Assembly: GCF_012027725.1 (NCBI RefSeq)
Contig: NZ_SJOU01000006.1
Coordinates: 62,001-126,000 of the forward strand
Source: Olsenella sp. SW781
GTDB lineage: Bacteria; Actinomycetota; Coriobacteriia; Coriobacteriales; Atopobiaceae
Length of the DNA stretch: 64,000 nucleotides
Direction: 5' to 3'
In this document: positions 46,863-54,382 of the stretch, piece by piece
Position numbering within the stretch: position 1 is the stretch's first letter
Layout of the letters: every line of letters starts with the position of its first letter
The notes under the pieces: model-generated
Told to the model about the DNA's origin: nothing
The model's input: only the letters and a program-made list of their open reading frames with translations
The model's database searches: none
Position numbers and translations under genes: made by a program

Positions 46863-46929
46863 TGCCACTGGCGTCAGGTTCGTCTGGCACGCGCGCCGCG
46901 CGTGCCAGACGAACCTGACGCCAGTGGCA
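46863..46929. repeat. Perfect 67-bp palindrome (33-bp arms) with CTGACGCC...GTGGCA
   Basis: Arms TGCCACTGGCGTCAGGTTCG then TCTGGCACGCGCG pair exactly around 46896. It is 10 bp beyond the degV stop and 23 bp upstream of the dehydrogenase start. The TGCCACTGGCGTCAGGTT part matches the module in 29413-29523. Confidence 0.92.
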
Positions 46930-46939
46930 TACCTCCTGC

Positions 46940-47986
46940 CTACTGCCCGCGGACCTTGCGGGCGATGCGGTCGGTGAACGAGAGGGACTCGCGGCGGTCC
47001 TTGCCCCAGAAGAGCAGCGCCACCATGCCGGGCCCCACGTGGGCGCCGATGACCGGGCCCACGGAGCTGTAGATGATGGGGACGTCGGCGCAGCCGGGCT
47101 CCTTGCGGATCTGGTCGGCGAGCCAGAGCGCGTCCTTCTCGGCGTCCGCCGAGACGATGGCCATGGGGAGCTTCTCGTCCCCGCCCTCGGCGCCGAGGTA
47201 GTTGGCGCGGAAGTCCGCGATGATGGCGCGCAGGGCCTTCTTGCGGCCGCGGCACATGCCGCGCAGCGTGAGGGCGCCGTTGGTGTCATAGGAGAGCTCG
47301 GGCTTGATGTCGAGCTTTCCGCCCACCGTGGCGGCCGCCGGCGGGATGCGCCCGCCGCGGGCGAGCGCGTCGAAGGAGTCGAGCGTGAAGTAGCCGTGGA
47401 CGTAGTAGCGCGCCTCCTCGGCCCAGGCCACGAGCTCGGTCGCGGTGAGGCCGTTGGCGACCTGTCGCACGGCCTCGATGGCGAGAAGCTCGGCGGCGGC
47501 CGACGGGCAGACGTTGTCGACGACGTGGATCTGGAACTCCGGGTGCGCCTCGCGGACCATGTCCGCCGCCTGGCGCGCTGCGTCGACGCTCGAGGAGAGG
47601 CCGCGCGTGAAGGCCAGGTAGACCGTCGGGGTGCCCTCGGCGGCGGCACGCTCGAAGACCTCGAGGTAGTGGCCCGGCGTGACGGCCGAGGTGGTGACGT
47701 GCTCGCCGGCGCGCATGCGCTCGTAGAACTCGTGCGCGCTCATGGTCTCCCACAGGTCGTCGGCGTGCTCTCCGTCCGACATCACGTAGGGAAACGGGAT
47801 GATCTCCACGCCGAGGGCGCGCGCCACCTCGGGCGCGAAGTCGGCGCAGGAGTCAACGACGAGGTTGACGTTCCCGCGCGCGTGATACGCGCGGCCCAGG
47901 CGCGCGGCCTCCCGCGACGCCTGGGCGTTGGTGTCGACCTCGTTCTCGGCGGCCGTGACCGCCGCGGACTCAGTGCTACTGCTCAT
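46940..47986 (-). CDS. DegV-family fatty acid-binding protein
   Basis: A 348-residue DegV protein: NVNLVVDSCADFAPEVARAL, EIIPFPYVMSDGE, VTTSAVTPGHYLEVFERAAA (the fatty-acid-contacting TSxxTP), FTRGLSSSVDAARQAADMVR, YFTLDSFDALARGGRIPPAA and PIIYSSVGPVIGAHVGPGMV. DegV/FakB proteins present fatty acids to the kinase FakA; fakA is not in this window. An N-terminal extension of about 35 residues is atypical. The ATG at 47986 lies within the end of hpf (11-bp overlap), so translation is coupled. Confidence 0.9.
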   Translation of the reverse strand: MSSSTESAAVTAAENEVDTNAQASREAARLGRAYHARGNVNLVVDSCADFAPEVARALGVEIIPFPYVMSDGEHADDLWETMSAHEFYERMRAGEHVTTSAVTPGHYLEVFERAAAEGTPTVYLAFTRGLSSSVDAARQAADMVREAHPEFQIHVVDNVCPSAAAELLAIEAVRQVANGLTATELVAWAEEARYYVHGYFTLDSFDALARGGRIPPAAATVGGKLDIKPELSYDTNGALTLRGMCRGRKKALRAIIADFRANYLGAEGGDEKLPMAIVSADAEKDALWLADQIRKEPGCADVPIIYSSVGPVIGAHVGPGMVALLFWGKDRRESLSFTDRIARKVRGQ

Positions 47987-48569
47987 TCTCTTCCTCAATC
48001 TTGGGCTTGATGATTCCGTACCCGCCATTCTTTCGATGATAGATGACGTTGACAAGCCCGGTGGTGGCATTGGTGAACACATAGAAATCGTGACCGATGA
48101 GGTCGGTCTGGACGAGCGCCTCCTCCTCGGTCATGGGCAGGAGGTCGACGTACTTCTCGCGGACGAGCTGGTCGTCCTCGGTCTCGTCCTCGGAGGGCTC
48201 GATGAGGGCGGCGAGGTCCTCCTGGGTGACGGCGCCCGTCTTGGCGGCGGCGACGCGCTGACGGCGGTCGATGACGCGCGTCTTGTACTTGCGCAGCTGG
48301 CGGGTGACCTTGTCGGCGGCCTCGTCGATGGCGGCGTACATGTCGTCGGAGCTGGCGACGACGCGGACCACGTTGTCGCGCACGAAGACGGTGACCTCGC
48401 AGGTCTTCCGCTCGGGGTTGGAGGGGTTCTTGTCAACGCGAAGGACGACATCGCAGGTCATGGGCTTGATGTCAAACACCTTGAGGGCGTTGCCGACCTT
48501 CTCCTCCACCTGAGCGCGCAGGGAGTCGGAGACACCTACCTTGCGACCAGAGATCTTGATGTCAACCAT
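47976..48569 (-). CDS. hpf: Long-form ribosome hibernation promoting factor
   Basis: A 197-residue long HPF: the N-terminal domain MVDIKISGRKVGVSDSLRAQ, VEEKVGNALKVFD, CEVTVFVRDNVVRV, MYAAIDEAADKVTRQLRKYK is followed by a linker and the C-terminal dimerisation domain (VREKYVDLLPMTEEEALVQT, GHDFYVFTNATTGLVNVIYH, RKNGGYGIIKP). It binds the 30S subunit and joins 70S particles into 100S dimers in stationary phase. The ATG at 48569 follows AAGGAGGCAAGC. Confidence 0.95.
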   Translation of the reverse strand: MVDIKISGRKVGVSDSLRAQVEEKVGNALKVFDIKPMTCDVVLRVDKNPSNPERKTCEVTVFVRDNVVRVVASSDDMYAAIDEAADKVTRQLRKYKTRVIDRRQRVAAAKTGAVTQEDLAALIEPSEDETEDDQLVREKYVDLLPMTEEEALVQTDLIGHDFYVFTNATTGLVNVIYHRKNGGYGIIKPKIEEENEQ

Positions 48570-48697
48570 GCTTGCCTCCTTACGATTGCCTTGGACGGGG
48601 CGAATGGGCGCCGGCGTCCTTACGACTCCTATACCCAAAAGCGTCGCGCGCGTTGCGCCGGGCATCGGCGGGCGCGCGGGAGGGGCGAGCGGACCCG

Positions 48698-49654
48698 CTA
48701 GGCGGCGACCCCGGAGATGCGCGAGGCCTCGGTGAGCGCCGGGAAGACGCCGATCCAGCGAGTCTTGGCGATGTCGGCCACGCCGTTGCCCTGGATCGCG
48801 TCGAGAGCGGCCTGGACGGAGGACTGGAGCTCCTGCGAGGCGCTCGACGAGACGCCCACGCCCACGGCGACGGGCGCGTCGAGCGTGCCGGCGAAGGAGC
48901 CTGCGTCATAGGTGCACGAGAGGTACGCGCCCGCGTAGGCGTCGCACACGACGTAGTCGACGGAGCCCGAGGCGAGCGCCTCGAACGCCTCGTTGAGGTT
49001 GGAGAAGGTCTGCTCCACGGCGCCGAGGCCGAGCGAGGCGAGCGCGGACTGGGAGACGGAGTTGGCCTGGACGCCCACCGTCTTGCCCGAGAGGTCGGCG
49101 GCGGCGATCGGGGCCGTCACCTCGGTGGCGGCAAAGACGCCGAGCGCGGACTGCGCGTAGCTTCCAAGCACCGTCACGTCCGTCGCGCTGCCCGCCTCGA
49201 CGCCCATGACCACGTCGCAGTTGGAGGCCAGCGCCGCGGAGGCGTTCTGAACCGAGACGATCTCGACCGTGGCCATGCCGAGCTCGTCGGCGAGGGCGTA
49301 GGCGGTGTCGACGTCGATCCCCACGAGCGACCCGTCGGTCGCCGAGAGGGCGAGCGGGGCGGACTCCGCGGCCTCGATGCCCACCGTGAGGGTGCCGGGG
49401 GTCTTGAGGTCGGCGTCGGCGAGGGCCGGCGTCAGGTCCGCGCGGCGCTGCTCGCGTGCCTCCGCGACGGACGTCTCATCGAGCAGGCCGTCGACGGCGC
49501 CGCCGATTGCCTGCCCCACGCCCGAGAGCGCCTCCCCCACCCCGCCGAGGGCATTGGTCACCTCGGCGGGAACGCCGGAGCACCCGGCGAGAAGGGCGAG
49601 CGAGAGCGCCGCGCCCACGGCGGAGACGATGGTGTTCGTATGGTTGCGCTTCAT
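48698..49654 (-). CDS. Amino-acid-type ABC transporter solute-binding lipoprotein
   Basis: A 318-residue family 3 solute-binding protein from ATG 49654 after AGAGGGCAGGCC. The signal ends LALLAGC, a lipobox. A 60-residue Gly/Val-rich linker precedes the fold: GTLTVGIEAAESAPLALSAT, GSLVGIDVDTAYALADELGM, CDVVMGVEAG, LSGKTVGVQANSVSQSALAS, GSVDYVVCDAYAG. It captures a polar amino acid or small amine for an uptake pump. No permease or ATPase gene is adjacent, so the transporter must be encoded elsewhere or the protein acts in sensing. Confidence 0.88.
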   Translation of the reverse strand: MKRNHTNTIVSAVGAALSLALLAGCSGVPAEVTNALGGVGEALSGVGQAIGGAVDGLLDETSVAEAREQRRADLTPALADADLKTPGTLTVGIEAAESAPLALSATDGSLVGIDVDTAYALADELGMATVEIVSVQNASAALASNCDVVMGVEAGSATDVTVLGSYAQSALGVFAATEVTAPIAAADLSGKTVGVQANSVSQSALASLGLGAVEQTFSNLNEAFEALASGSVDYVVCDAYAGAYLSCTYDAGSFAGTLDAPVAVGVGVSSSASQELQSSVQAALDAIQGNGVADIAKTRWIGVFPALTEASRISGVAA

Positions 49655-50080
49655 GGCCTGCCCTCTTGTCCCTCTTCGTACGGTCTCGATCGTCTCACCC
49701 AGCTGACCTGGTCTTTGACCCCACACCCGCGCACTGGGGACGTCGCTTGCGGCGCCGCGGCGCCTCCACTGTTGCCCCTCTCGCCCGCGAGGCCGGATGC
49801 CTCATGCGTATGACGGGCGGTACGACTTACCTCTAGGACGAGCCATGATCGCGCGGGCGCGCACGCCCGAGCTTACGTGGATCCCTTTGCCCTCGTCTGG
49901 CATGGACTTGGGCGGACCCGACGCCGCAGCGCCCGCCCCGTGGGGCGCCCGCCCGCAACCACAGACCTGGGTTGAGACTCTGCCAGTATAACCGCCGCTC
50001 GCGAGCGGCGCGACCCCCCAGTGGGGCGGACGGCGGGTGGCGCCGCCCGCGCGGGGGTGGGACGGGCGAGGAGCGCGGAT
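49655..50080. other. GC-rich gap without a gene, upstream of the binding-protein gene
   Basis: No supported gene; overlapping Arg/Pro-rich frames are composition artefacts. The first 120 bp upstream of 49654 should contain the promoter of the binding-protein gene, but no clear -10/-35 pair is seen. Confidence 0.4.
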
Positions 50081-50246
50081 GTCGCCTCTCCCCCGCATGG
50101 CGGCCGCGCGGGGCCGAGGCGACGTTCCTCCCGCCGCAAGCGTCGCCAATCCCCCGCATGGCGGCCGTGCGGGGCCGAGGCGACGTTCCTCTCGCCACAA
50201 GCGTCGCCAATCCCCCGCGGAGCCGCCGTGCGGGGCCGAGGCGACA
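50081..50246. repeat. Three tandem 61-bp units, each a GTCGCC...GGCGAC hairpin
   Basis: Units start at 50081, 50142 and 50203. Each has GTCGCC, a CCCCCGC / GCGGGG inner stem, and GGCGAC, with about 90 per cent identity. Related hairpins occur at about 24905, 51946 and 52008. They lie just past the comF stop (50277), so transcripts of comF end in this array. Confidence 0.85.
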
Positions 50247-50276
50247 GATTTCGAGGCCGCCCCCCGGCCGCCCGGA

Positions 50277-51008
50277 TCACCAGACGCGCGCGAGCACGCA
50301 GGCCGTGACCGACGCCGCGCCCCGGCCCGCGAGCGAGCGCGCCGCCTCGGCGATCGAGGCCCCCGTCGTCGCCACATCGTCGAGCAGCAGCAGGCGCGCG
50401 CCCGAGACGTCGCCCGCCACCCGCATGGTGCCCGCGAGGTTGCCCGCGCGCTCCTCTCGGCCGAGCGCGCGCTGGTCGCGGGCGGCGCCGCGCACGAGCA
50501 CGTCGGCGAGCGGCAGCCCCAGCTGGGCCGCGAGGGGCCGCGCGACGAGCTCCATGTGGTCGAAGCCGCGCCGCCCGAACGCCTCTGCCGTGGCCGGCAC
50601 GAAGCAGACCGCGTCGGTCGCCGCGGCGTCGAAGCGCGGCGCGCCGTCGGTGCCGGGCCAGGCCGAGGCCTCCTCGAGCGCGCAGAGCATGGCGGCCGCC
50701 ATCACGGGAGCGAGGCGCAGCTCGTGGGCGTCCTTGAGGCAGGTGACCATGCGCGCGGGCGTCCCCCGGAAGCCGAGCGCGGCCACGGTCGCGCGCACGG
50801 GCCAGTCGCCCCGGCACTCCGTGCAGGTGAGAAATCCGTAGGGCGCGCCGCAGACCGGGCACGCCAGGCGCTGCTCCACCCACGGCAGCGCCGCGCGGCA
50901 CTCCTCGCAGACAAGCTCCCCCGGCTGCTCGCAGCCCACGCACCGCGTGGGGCTCACGAGCTCCGCCGCCGCGTCGCCGGCCGCGCGGATTGTGGCGAGA
51001 AACGACAT
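50277..51008 (-). CDS. comF: ComF-family phosphoribosyltransferase-like protein
   Basis: A 243-residue protein from ATG 51008 after AAGGGGGTCGC. An N-terminal zinc finger (CVGCEQPGELVCEEC and CPVCGAPYGFLTCTEC) precedes a PRT domain with FVPATAEAFGRRGFDHMELV and the PRPP loop LLLLDDVATTGASI. ComF is needed for transformation in Bacillus and Haemophilus, where it probably helps move single-stranded DNA inward. Its presence means at least part of a competence system exists, which matters for the repeated CTTCTCGCC motif. Confidence 0.9.
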   Translation of the reverse strand: MSFLATIRAAGDAAAELVSPTRCVGCEQPGELVCEECRAALPWVEQRLACPVCGAPYGFLTCTECRGDWPVRATVAALGFRGTPARMVTCLKDAHELRLAPVMAAAMLCALEEASAWPGTDGAPRFDAAATDAVCFVPATAEAFGRRGFDHMELVARPLAAQLGLPLADVLVRGAARDQRALGREERAGNLAGTMRVAGDVSGARLLLLDDVATTGASIAEAARSLAGRGAASVTACVLARVW

Positions 51009-51274
51009 GCGACCCCCTTCCGGTCGGATGGGGGTCGCTCGGTGAGGGCAGTGTAGCACGCCACGGGGCGCGCGCTCTTCTCGCCCGCGCGCTCTTCTCG
51101 CCCGCTCCCCCTCTCCCCCAGCTCCTTCTCGCGTTTGCACGAGCAATCTCGAGCGACCCGCTCGGGGCATGCTCCAGGCACAGGCCTTCTAGCTGCGCAA
51201 ACTCAAATGAACTATGCTGAGGGCAGAATCTGCCATCGGAGTTTGCACGAGCAAACGCGGCGAGGGGAGGAAGC
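51009..51274. other. Divergent gap with GTTTGCACGAGCAA repeats and two CTTCTCGCC motifs
   Basis: GCTCTTCTCGCC occurs at 51078-51085 and 51095-51102 in tandem. TTTGCACGAGCAA occurs at about 51134 and 51243, with an inverted GCGCAAACTC near 51198, forming a stem just ahead of the next plus-strand gene. No gene is seen. Confidence 0.55.
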
Positions 51275-51919
51275 GTGCGCGAGAAGAGCATGCGCGTCGA
51301 GGGGGACGACGGCCCCGCGACGGCGCCCGCCGCCCCGAGGGCGGCGCTCCGGGTGGCGCTCGTCAACGCGGGTCCCCGGGGCGCGTGGTCCGCGACGGCC
51401 CACCTGCTCGCGGACCTCGCCGAGGCCCTTCCCGTGTACGCCCGCATGGCAGGCGTGGAGGCCCCCGAGGTGACGGAGGACGCGCCCTCCGGCCGGGGCG
51501 CCATCGTCCTGGGGTGCGAGTCCCGCGCGGACACGCCGCCCGCGCGGCTTCTCGACCTGCTCGAGAGCCCGCGAGGCGAGCTCGCGCCCGGCATGCGCGT
51601 CTACGCCGTCGCCGTCACGGGGCTCTACGAGCCCGAGCGAGCGCTCCCCTCCCTCGACGCGATCGAGCGGGCCTGCTCGGCGAGCGGGGCGCGCTGGATG
51701 GGCGGCGTGGCCGTGGGCGGGGGCGAGCTGATCCTCCCCACGGCGGCGGAGCCGCGCATGGGCATCTGGAGGCGTCGCAGGTCCGAGGCCGTCGACCGGC
51801 TCATCATGGCGGTCCTCTCGGGCGCCGAGGCGGGGGTCATCCTCGCGCGCCCCGCCGTGCCGAGGTGGGCCTACCGGCTTGTCCGTCGGGGCGGCATGGG
51901 ACCGGAGGCCTCCGCGTAA
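51275..51919 (+). CDS. Flavodoxin-like/FMN-reductase-type protein (214 aa)
   Basis: A GTG start at 51275 follows GGGGAGGAAGC. After a 24-residue Ala/Pro-rich lead the sequence LRVALVNAGPRGAWSATAHL matches the phosphate-binding loop region of NADPH-dependent FMN reductases; GAIVLGCESRADTPPARLLD and MRVYAVAVTGLYEPERAL, RWMGGVAVGGGELI follow the fold order. Key FMN contacts are not certain. A redox or flavin-binding role is likely; the substrate is unknown. Confidence 0.5.
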   Translation: MREKSMRVEGDDGPATAPAAPRAALRVALVNAGPRGAWSATAHLLADLAEALPVYARMAGVEAPEVTEDAPSGRGAIVLGCESRADTPPARLLDLLESPRGELAPGMRVYAVAVTGLYEPERALPSLDAIERACSASGARWMGGVAVGGGELILPTAAEPRMGIWRRRRSEAVDRLIMAVLSGAEAGVILARPAVPRWAYRLVRRGGMGPEASA

Positions 51920-51945
51920 GCCAGGGCCGGGCCGGGCGCGCGAAC

Positions 51946-52049
51946 GTCGCCTCGCCCCCGCGCGGCGTCTCTGCGGGGACGAGGCGACGTTCTTCTCGTC
52001 ACATATGTCGCCATGCCCCCACGGACCCACGTTGCGGGGACGTGGCGAC
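51946..52049. repeat. Two more GTCGCC...GGCGAC hairpins
   Basis: Hairpins at about 51946-51988 and 52008-52049 have the same arms and CCCC/GGGG inner stem as the 50081 array. They occupy the convergent gap between the flavodoxin-like gene and the zinc-ribbon gene and could terminate both. Confidence 0.8.
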
Positions 52050-52067
52050 GCTCTTCGGCCAGGGCAA

Positions 52068-52499
52068 CTACGCGAAGACCGCGCTCAGCACGAACCCCAC
52101 GACCACCATGACCAGGAGCGCGCCCCCGAAGTTGCGCAGCGCAATCGGCGTGACCGCGTCCTGGGCCTCGTTGGCGTTGAGGTTCTCGCACCAGGTCCTC
52201 TCGCCGCACGCGGGACAGGCGAGGCGCTTGGCAACGTAGCGGTACCGGGGCTGGCTCACCAGCGCCACGCCCTTGACGCGCGTCCGCGTGGTCGAGCGGG
52301 CGCGGCGCATCCCGGGGCGCGCGAAGTCGCGCGGCGCGAGGTCGAACTCCGCCCCGCACCGCTCGCAGCGCATGCGATAGACGAGCCCCGAGGCATCGAC
52401 CTCAGCCAGCGTCCGGCGCCACGCGGCCACGAGCAGCGCGACCATGGCGACGAAGCACGCCAGGATGGCGAGAAGGGCGACGACCAGCGAGGCGGGCAT
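52068..52499 (-). CDS. Membrane protein with two zinc-ribbon-like Cys pairs
   Basis: A 143-residue protein with one N-terminal helix (ASLVVALLAILACFVAMVAL) and one C-terminal helix (FGGALLVMVVVGFVLSAVF). Between are two CxxC pairs, YRMRCERCGAEFDL and RLACPACGERTWC, spaced about 50 residues, able to bind zinc. Unknown function. It lies 5 bp after tatD on the same strand and probably ends the metG-rsmA-tatD operon. Confidence 0.7.
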   Translation of the reverse strand: MPASLVVALLAILACFVAMVALLVAAWRRTLAEVDASGLVYRMRCERCGAEFDLAPRDFARPGMRRARSTTRTRVKGVALVSQPRYRYVAKRLACPACGERTWCENLNANEAQDAVTPIALRNFGGALLVMVVVGFVLSAVFA

Positions 52500-52504
52500 G
52501 ACGG

Positions 52505-53515
52505 CTACCGCCCGAAGAGGGCGCAGGCGTTGCCCCAGAGCGCGTCATAGGTCGCCTGGCGGCTGCCGCGCCCGCCCGCCTCGCGCACGTCCGCCACGCG
52601 GGCGGCGGTGAAGGCCACCATGGCGGGCTCGCACTCCTCGCCGCGCAGGGGCACCGGCGCCATGTAGGGGCTGTCGGTCTCTGAGAGGAGGAAGCGCTCG
52701 GCGCAGAACGTGGCCGCCTTGCGGATCTCGTCGGAGCGTGAGAACGTGGCCGCGCCGCCGAAGGCGATGTGGCAGCCCAGGCTCGTGAACATCTCCATCA
52801 CCCTGAGGTCCGAGGTGAAGCAGTGCAGGTCGCAGCCCGTCTCGGGAACCCCCTCCTCGCGCAGGATCCGCGCGGCGTCACGGTGCGCGCCGCAGCGGAT
52901 GTCGCCCACGGCGTCGCGGATGTGAAGCTGGACGGGCAGGCCCAGCTCGTGAGCCACGCGGAGCTGGCGGCGGAACGCCTCCTCCTGAACGGGGTAGGCG
53001 ATCTTGCTGTTGGGGCCGTAGTCGAGGCCGATCTCGCCCACGCCCACGCAGCGCGGGCTCTCGAGGAGCTCGCGCAGGCGGGCCATGGCGCCATCGTCGA
53101 GCTGGGCGGCGCCGTAGGGGTGCGCGCCGGCCACGATGCGCACGTTGTCCACGAGCTCGGGGGCATCGTGGCCCTCGAAGGCGGGCGGCACGAAGCCGTG
53201 CTCGGCGCACTCCGCGAGGCACGCGCGCGCAAGCTCCACCTGCTCGTCGATCCAGGAGAGGAGGGCGGGGACGCTCTCCCACTTTCCGGGCACGTCATCG
53301 ATGGGGTCGAGCGGCACCACGAGCAGCCTCACGCCCGCAAGCGCGGCGCGCGCGATCGCCATCGCCGGGTCGTGGGCGCGGAAGCTCGTGAGGTGGCCGT
53401 GGGTGTCCGCGAGCGGCGCGAGCGGGGCCGGCAGCGGGCACGCCTCCCCCTTGCGGTTGTGGAAGAGTTCGCCGTCGGCGAGCGTGAGGTCATCGAGCGC
53501 GACGTTCTGGGACAT
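52505..53515 (-). CDS. tatD: TatD-family DNase/hydrolase
   Basis: A 336-residue metal-dependent hydrolase. Metal ligands are visible: ADTHGHL (HxH), Glu in GVGEIGLDYG, His in VQLHIRDA, His in GCDLHCFTSD and Asp in LLSETDSPYM. It has an extra insert and an N-terminal extension (MSQNVALDDLTLADGELF) compared with the 260-residue E. coli form. TatD proteins are 3'-5' nucleases. It starts 3 bp after rsmA. Confidence 0.92.
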   Translation of the reverse strand: MSQNVALDDLTLADGELFHNRKGEACPLPAPLAPLADTHGHLTSFRAHDPAMAIARAALAGVRLLVVPLDPIDDVPGKWESVPALLSWIDEQVELARACLAECAEHGFVPPAFEGHDAPELVDNVRIVAGAHPYGAAQLDDGAMARLRELLESPRCVGVGEIGLDYGPNSKIAYPVQEEAFRRQLRVAHELGLPVQLHIRDAVGDIRCGAHRDAARILREEGVPETGCDLHCFTSDLRVMEMFTSLGCHIAFGGAATFSRSDEIRKAATFCAERFLLSETDSPYMAPVPLRGEECEPAMVAFTAARVADVREAGGRGSRQATYDALWGNACALFGR

Positions 53516-53518
53516 GGG

Positions 53519-54376
53519 TTACTCCTGACGTTGGGAGAGTGCTGACGCGAGAAGGACGAAGTCCGCCGGCGCGAGGGTCTCGGCGCGGCAGGTGGGCGCG
53601 ATTCCGCACGCGGCGAAGGCGGCGTCGAGCGCGTCACGGGAGAAGCCCGAGGCGGACATGGAGTTGCGGATGGTCTTGCGGCGCTGAGCGAACGCGGCGT
53701 CGATCACGGCGGACACCTCTGCCACGCGCGCGGCGTCCACGAGCGGCGCGCGGTCGATGCGCACAACGGCGGAGTCCACGTGCGGGGGCGGCATGAAGTT
53801 GCCCGGCCCCACCTCAAAGCGCCCGGTCACGCGGGCGAGAAGCGCGAGCTTGGCGGTGTAGGCGCCGTAGGTGCGGTTGCCGGGGTCCGCGCAGATGCGG
53901 TCTGCCACCTCGGCCTGCACCATCACCACGAGGCGGCGCAGGCTCGGCACCTCCTGCAGGTAGCGCAGGATCACCGTGGCAGCCACGTTGTAGGGCAGGT
54001 TGGCAACGAGCACGTCGGGCGCCCCGCCCGCGGCCTCGGCGATCTGATCCGGCGTCACGCGCAGCGCGTCGCCCATGATGAACGAGAAGCTCGGGTGCGC
54101 CGCGGCATGCGCGGAGAGCACGGGCTCGAGCTCGCGGTCCATCTCGACGGAGACCACGTGGCTGGCCTCAGCGAGAAGCGCCAGCGTGAGCGTGCCGATG
54201 CCGGGACCCACCTCGAGCACACGGTCCTTCTCGCCAAGCTCGGCCAGGTCCATGATCTTCTCGATCACGTGGTTGTTGACCAGGAAGTTCTGGCCCAGGC
54301 TGTGCTTGGTCGCAAGGCCGTACGCCTCGAGCAGGGCGCGCGTGGCGCCGGGGTTTGCGAGAGGGGATCCGCCCAC
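53519..54376 (-). CDS. rsmA: 16S rRNA dimethyladenosine transferase
   Basis: A 285-residue KsgA/RsmA that dimethylates two adjacent adenosines near the 3' end of 16S rRNA. Motifs: KHSLGQNFLVNNHVIEKI, VLEVGPGIGTLTLAL, SVEMDRELEPVL, MGDALRV, the catalytic VLVANLPYNVAATVI and VMVQAEVADRI. A GTG start at 54376 lies 6 bp after the metG stop. Loss of this enzyme gives kasugamycin resistance. Confidence 0.95.
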   Translation of the reverse strand: MGGSPLANPGATRALLEAYGLATKHSLGQNFLVNNHVIEKIMDLAELGEKDRVLEVGPGIGTLTLALLAEASHVVSVEMDRELEPVLSAHAAAHPSFSFIMGDALRVTPDQIAEAAGGAPDVLVANLPYNVAATVILRYLQEVPSLRRLVVMVQAEVADRICADPGNRTYGAYTAKLALLARVTGRFEVGPGNFMPPPHVDSAVVRIDRAPLVDAARVAEVSAVIDAAFAQRRKTIRNSMSASGFSRDALDAAFAACGIAPTCRAETLAPADFVLLASALSQRQE

Positions 54377-54382
54377 GCCTGC

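Noticed and set aside
48698-49654. Complete amino-acid ABC transporter operon
   Set aside because: Only the solute-binding lipoprotein is present; no permease or ATPase gene adjoins it.
50081-50246. Tandem 61-bp repeats considered as a CRISPR array
   Set aside because: Whole units repeat, including the would-be spacers, and no cas genes are present.
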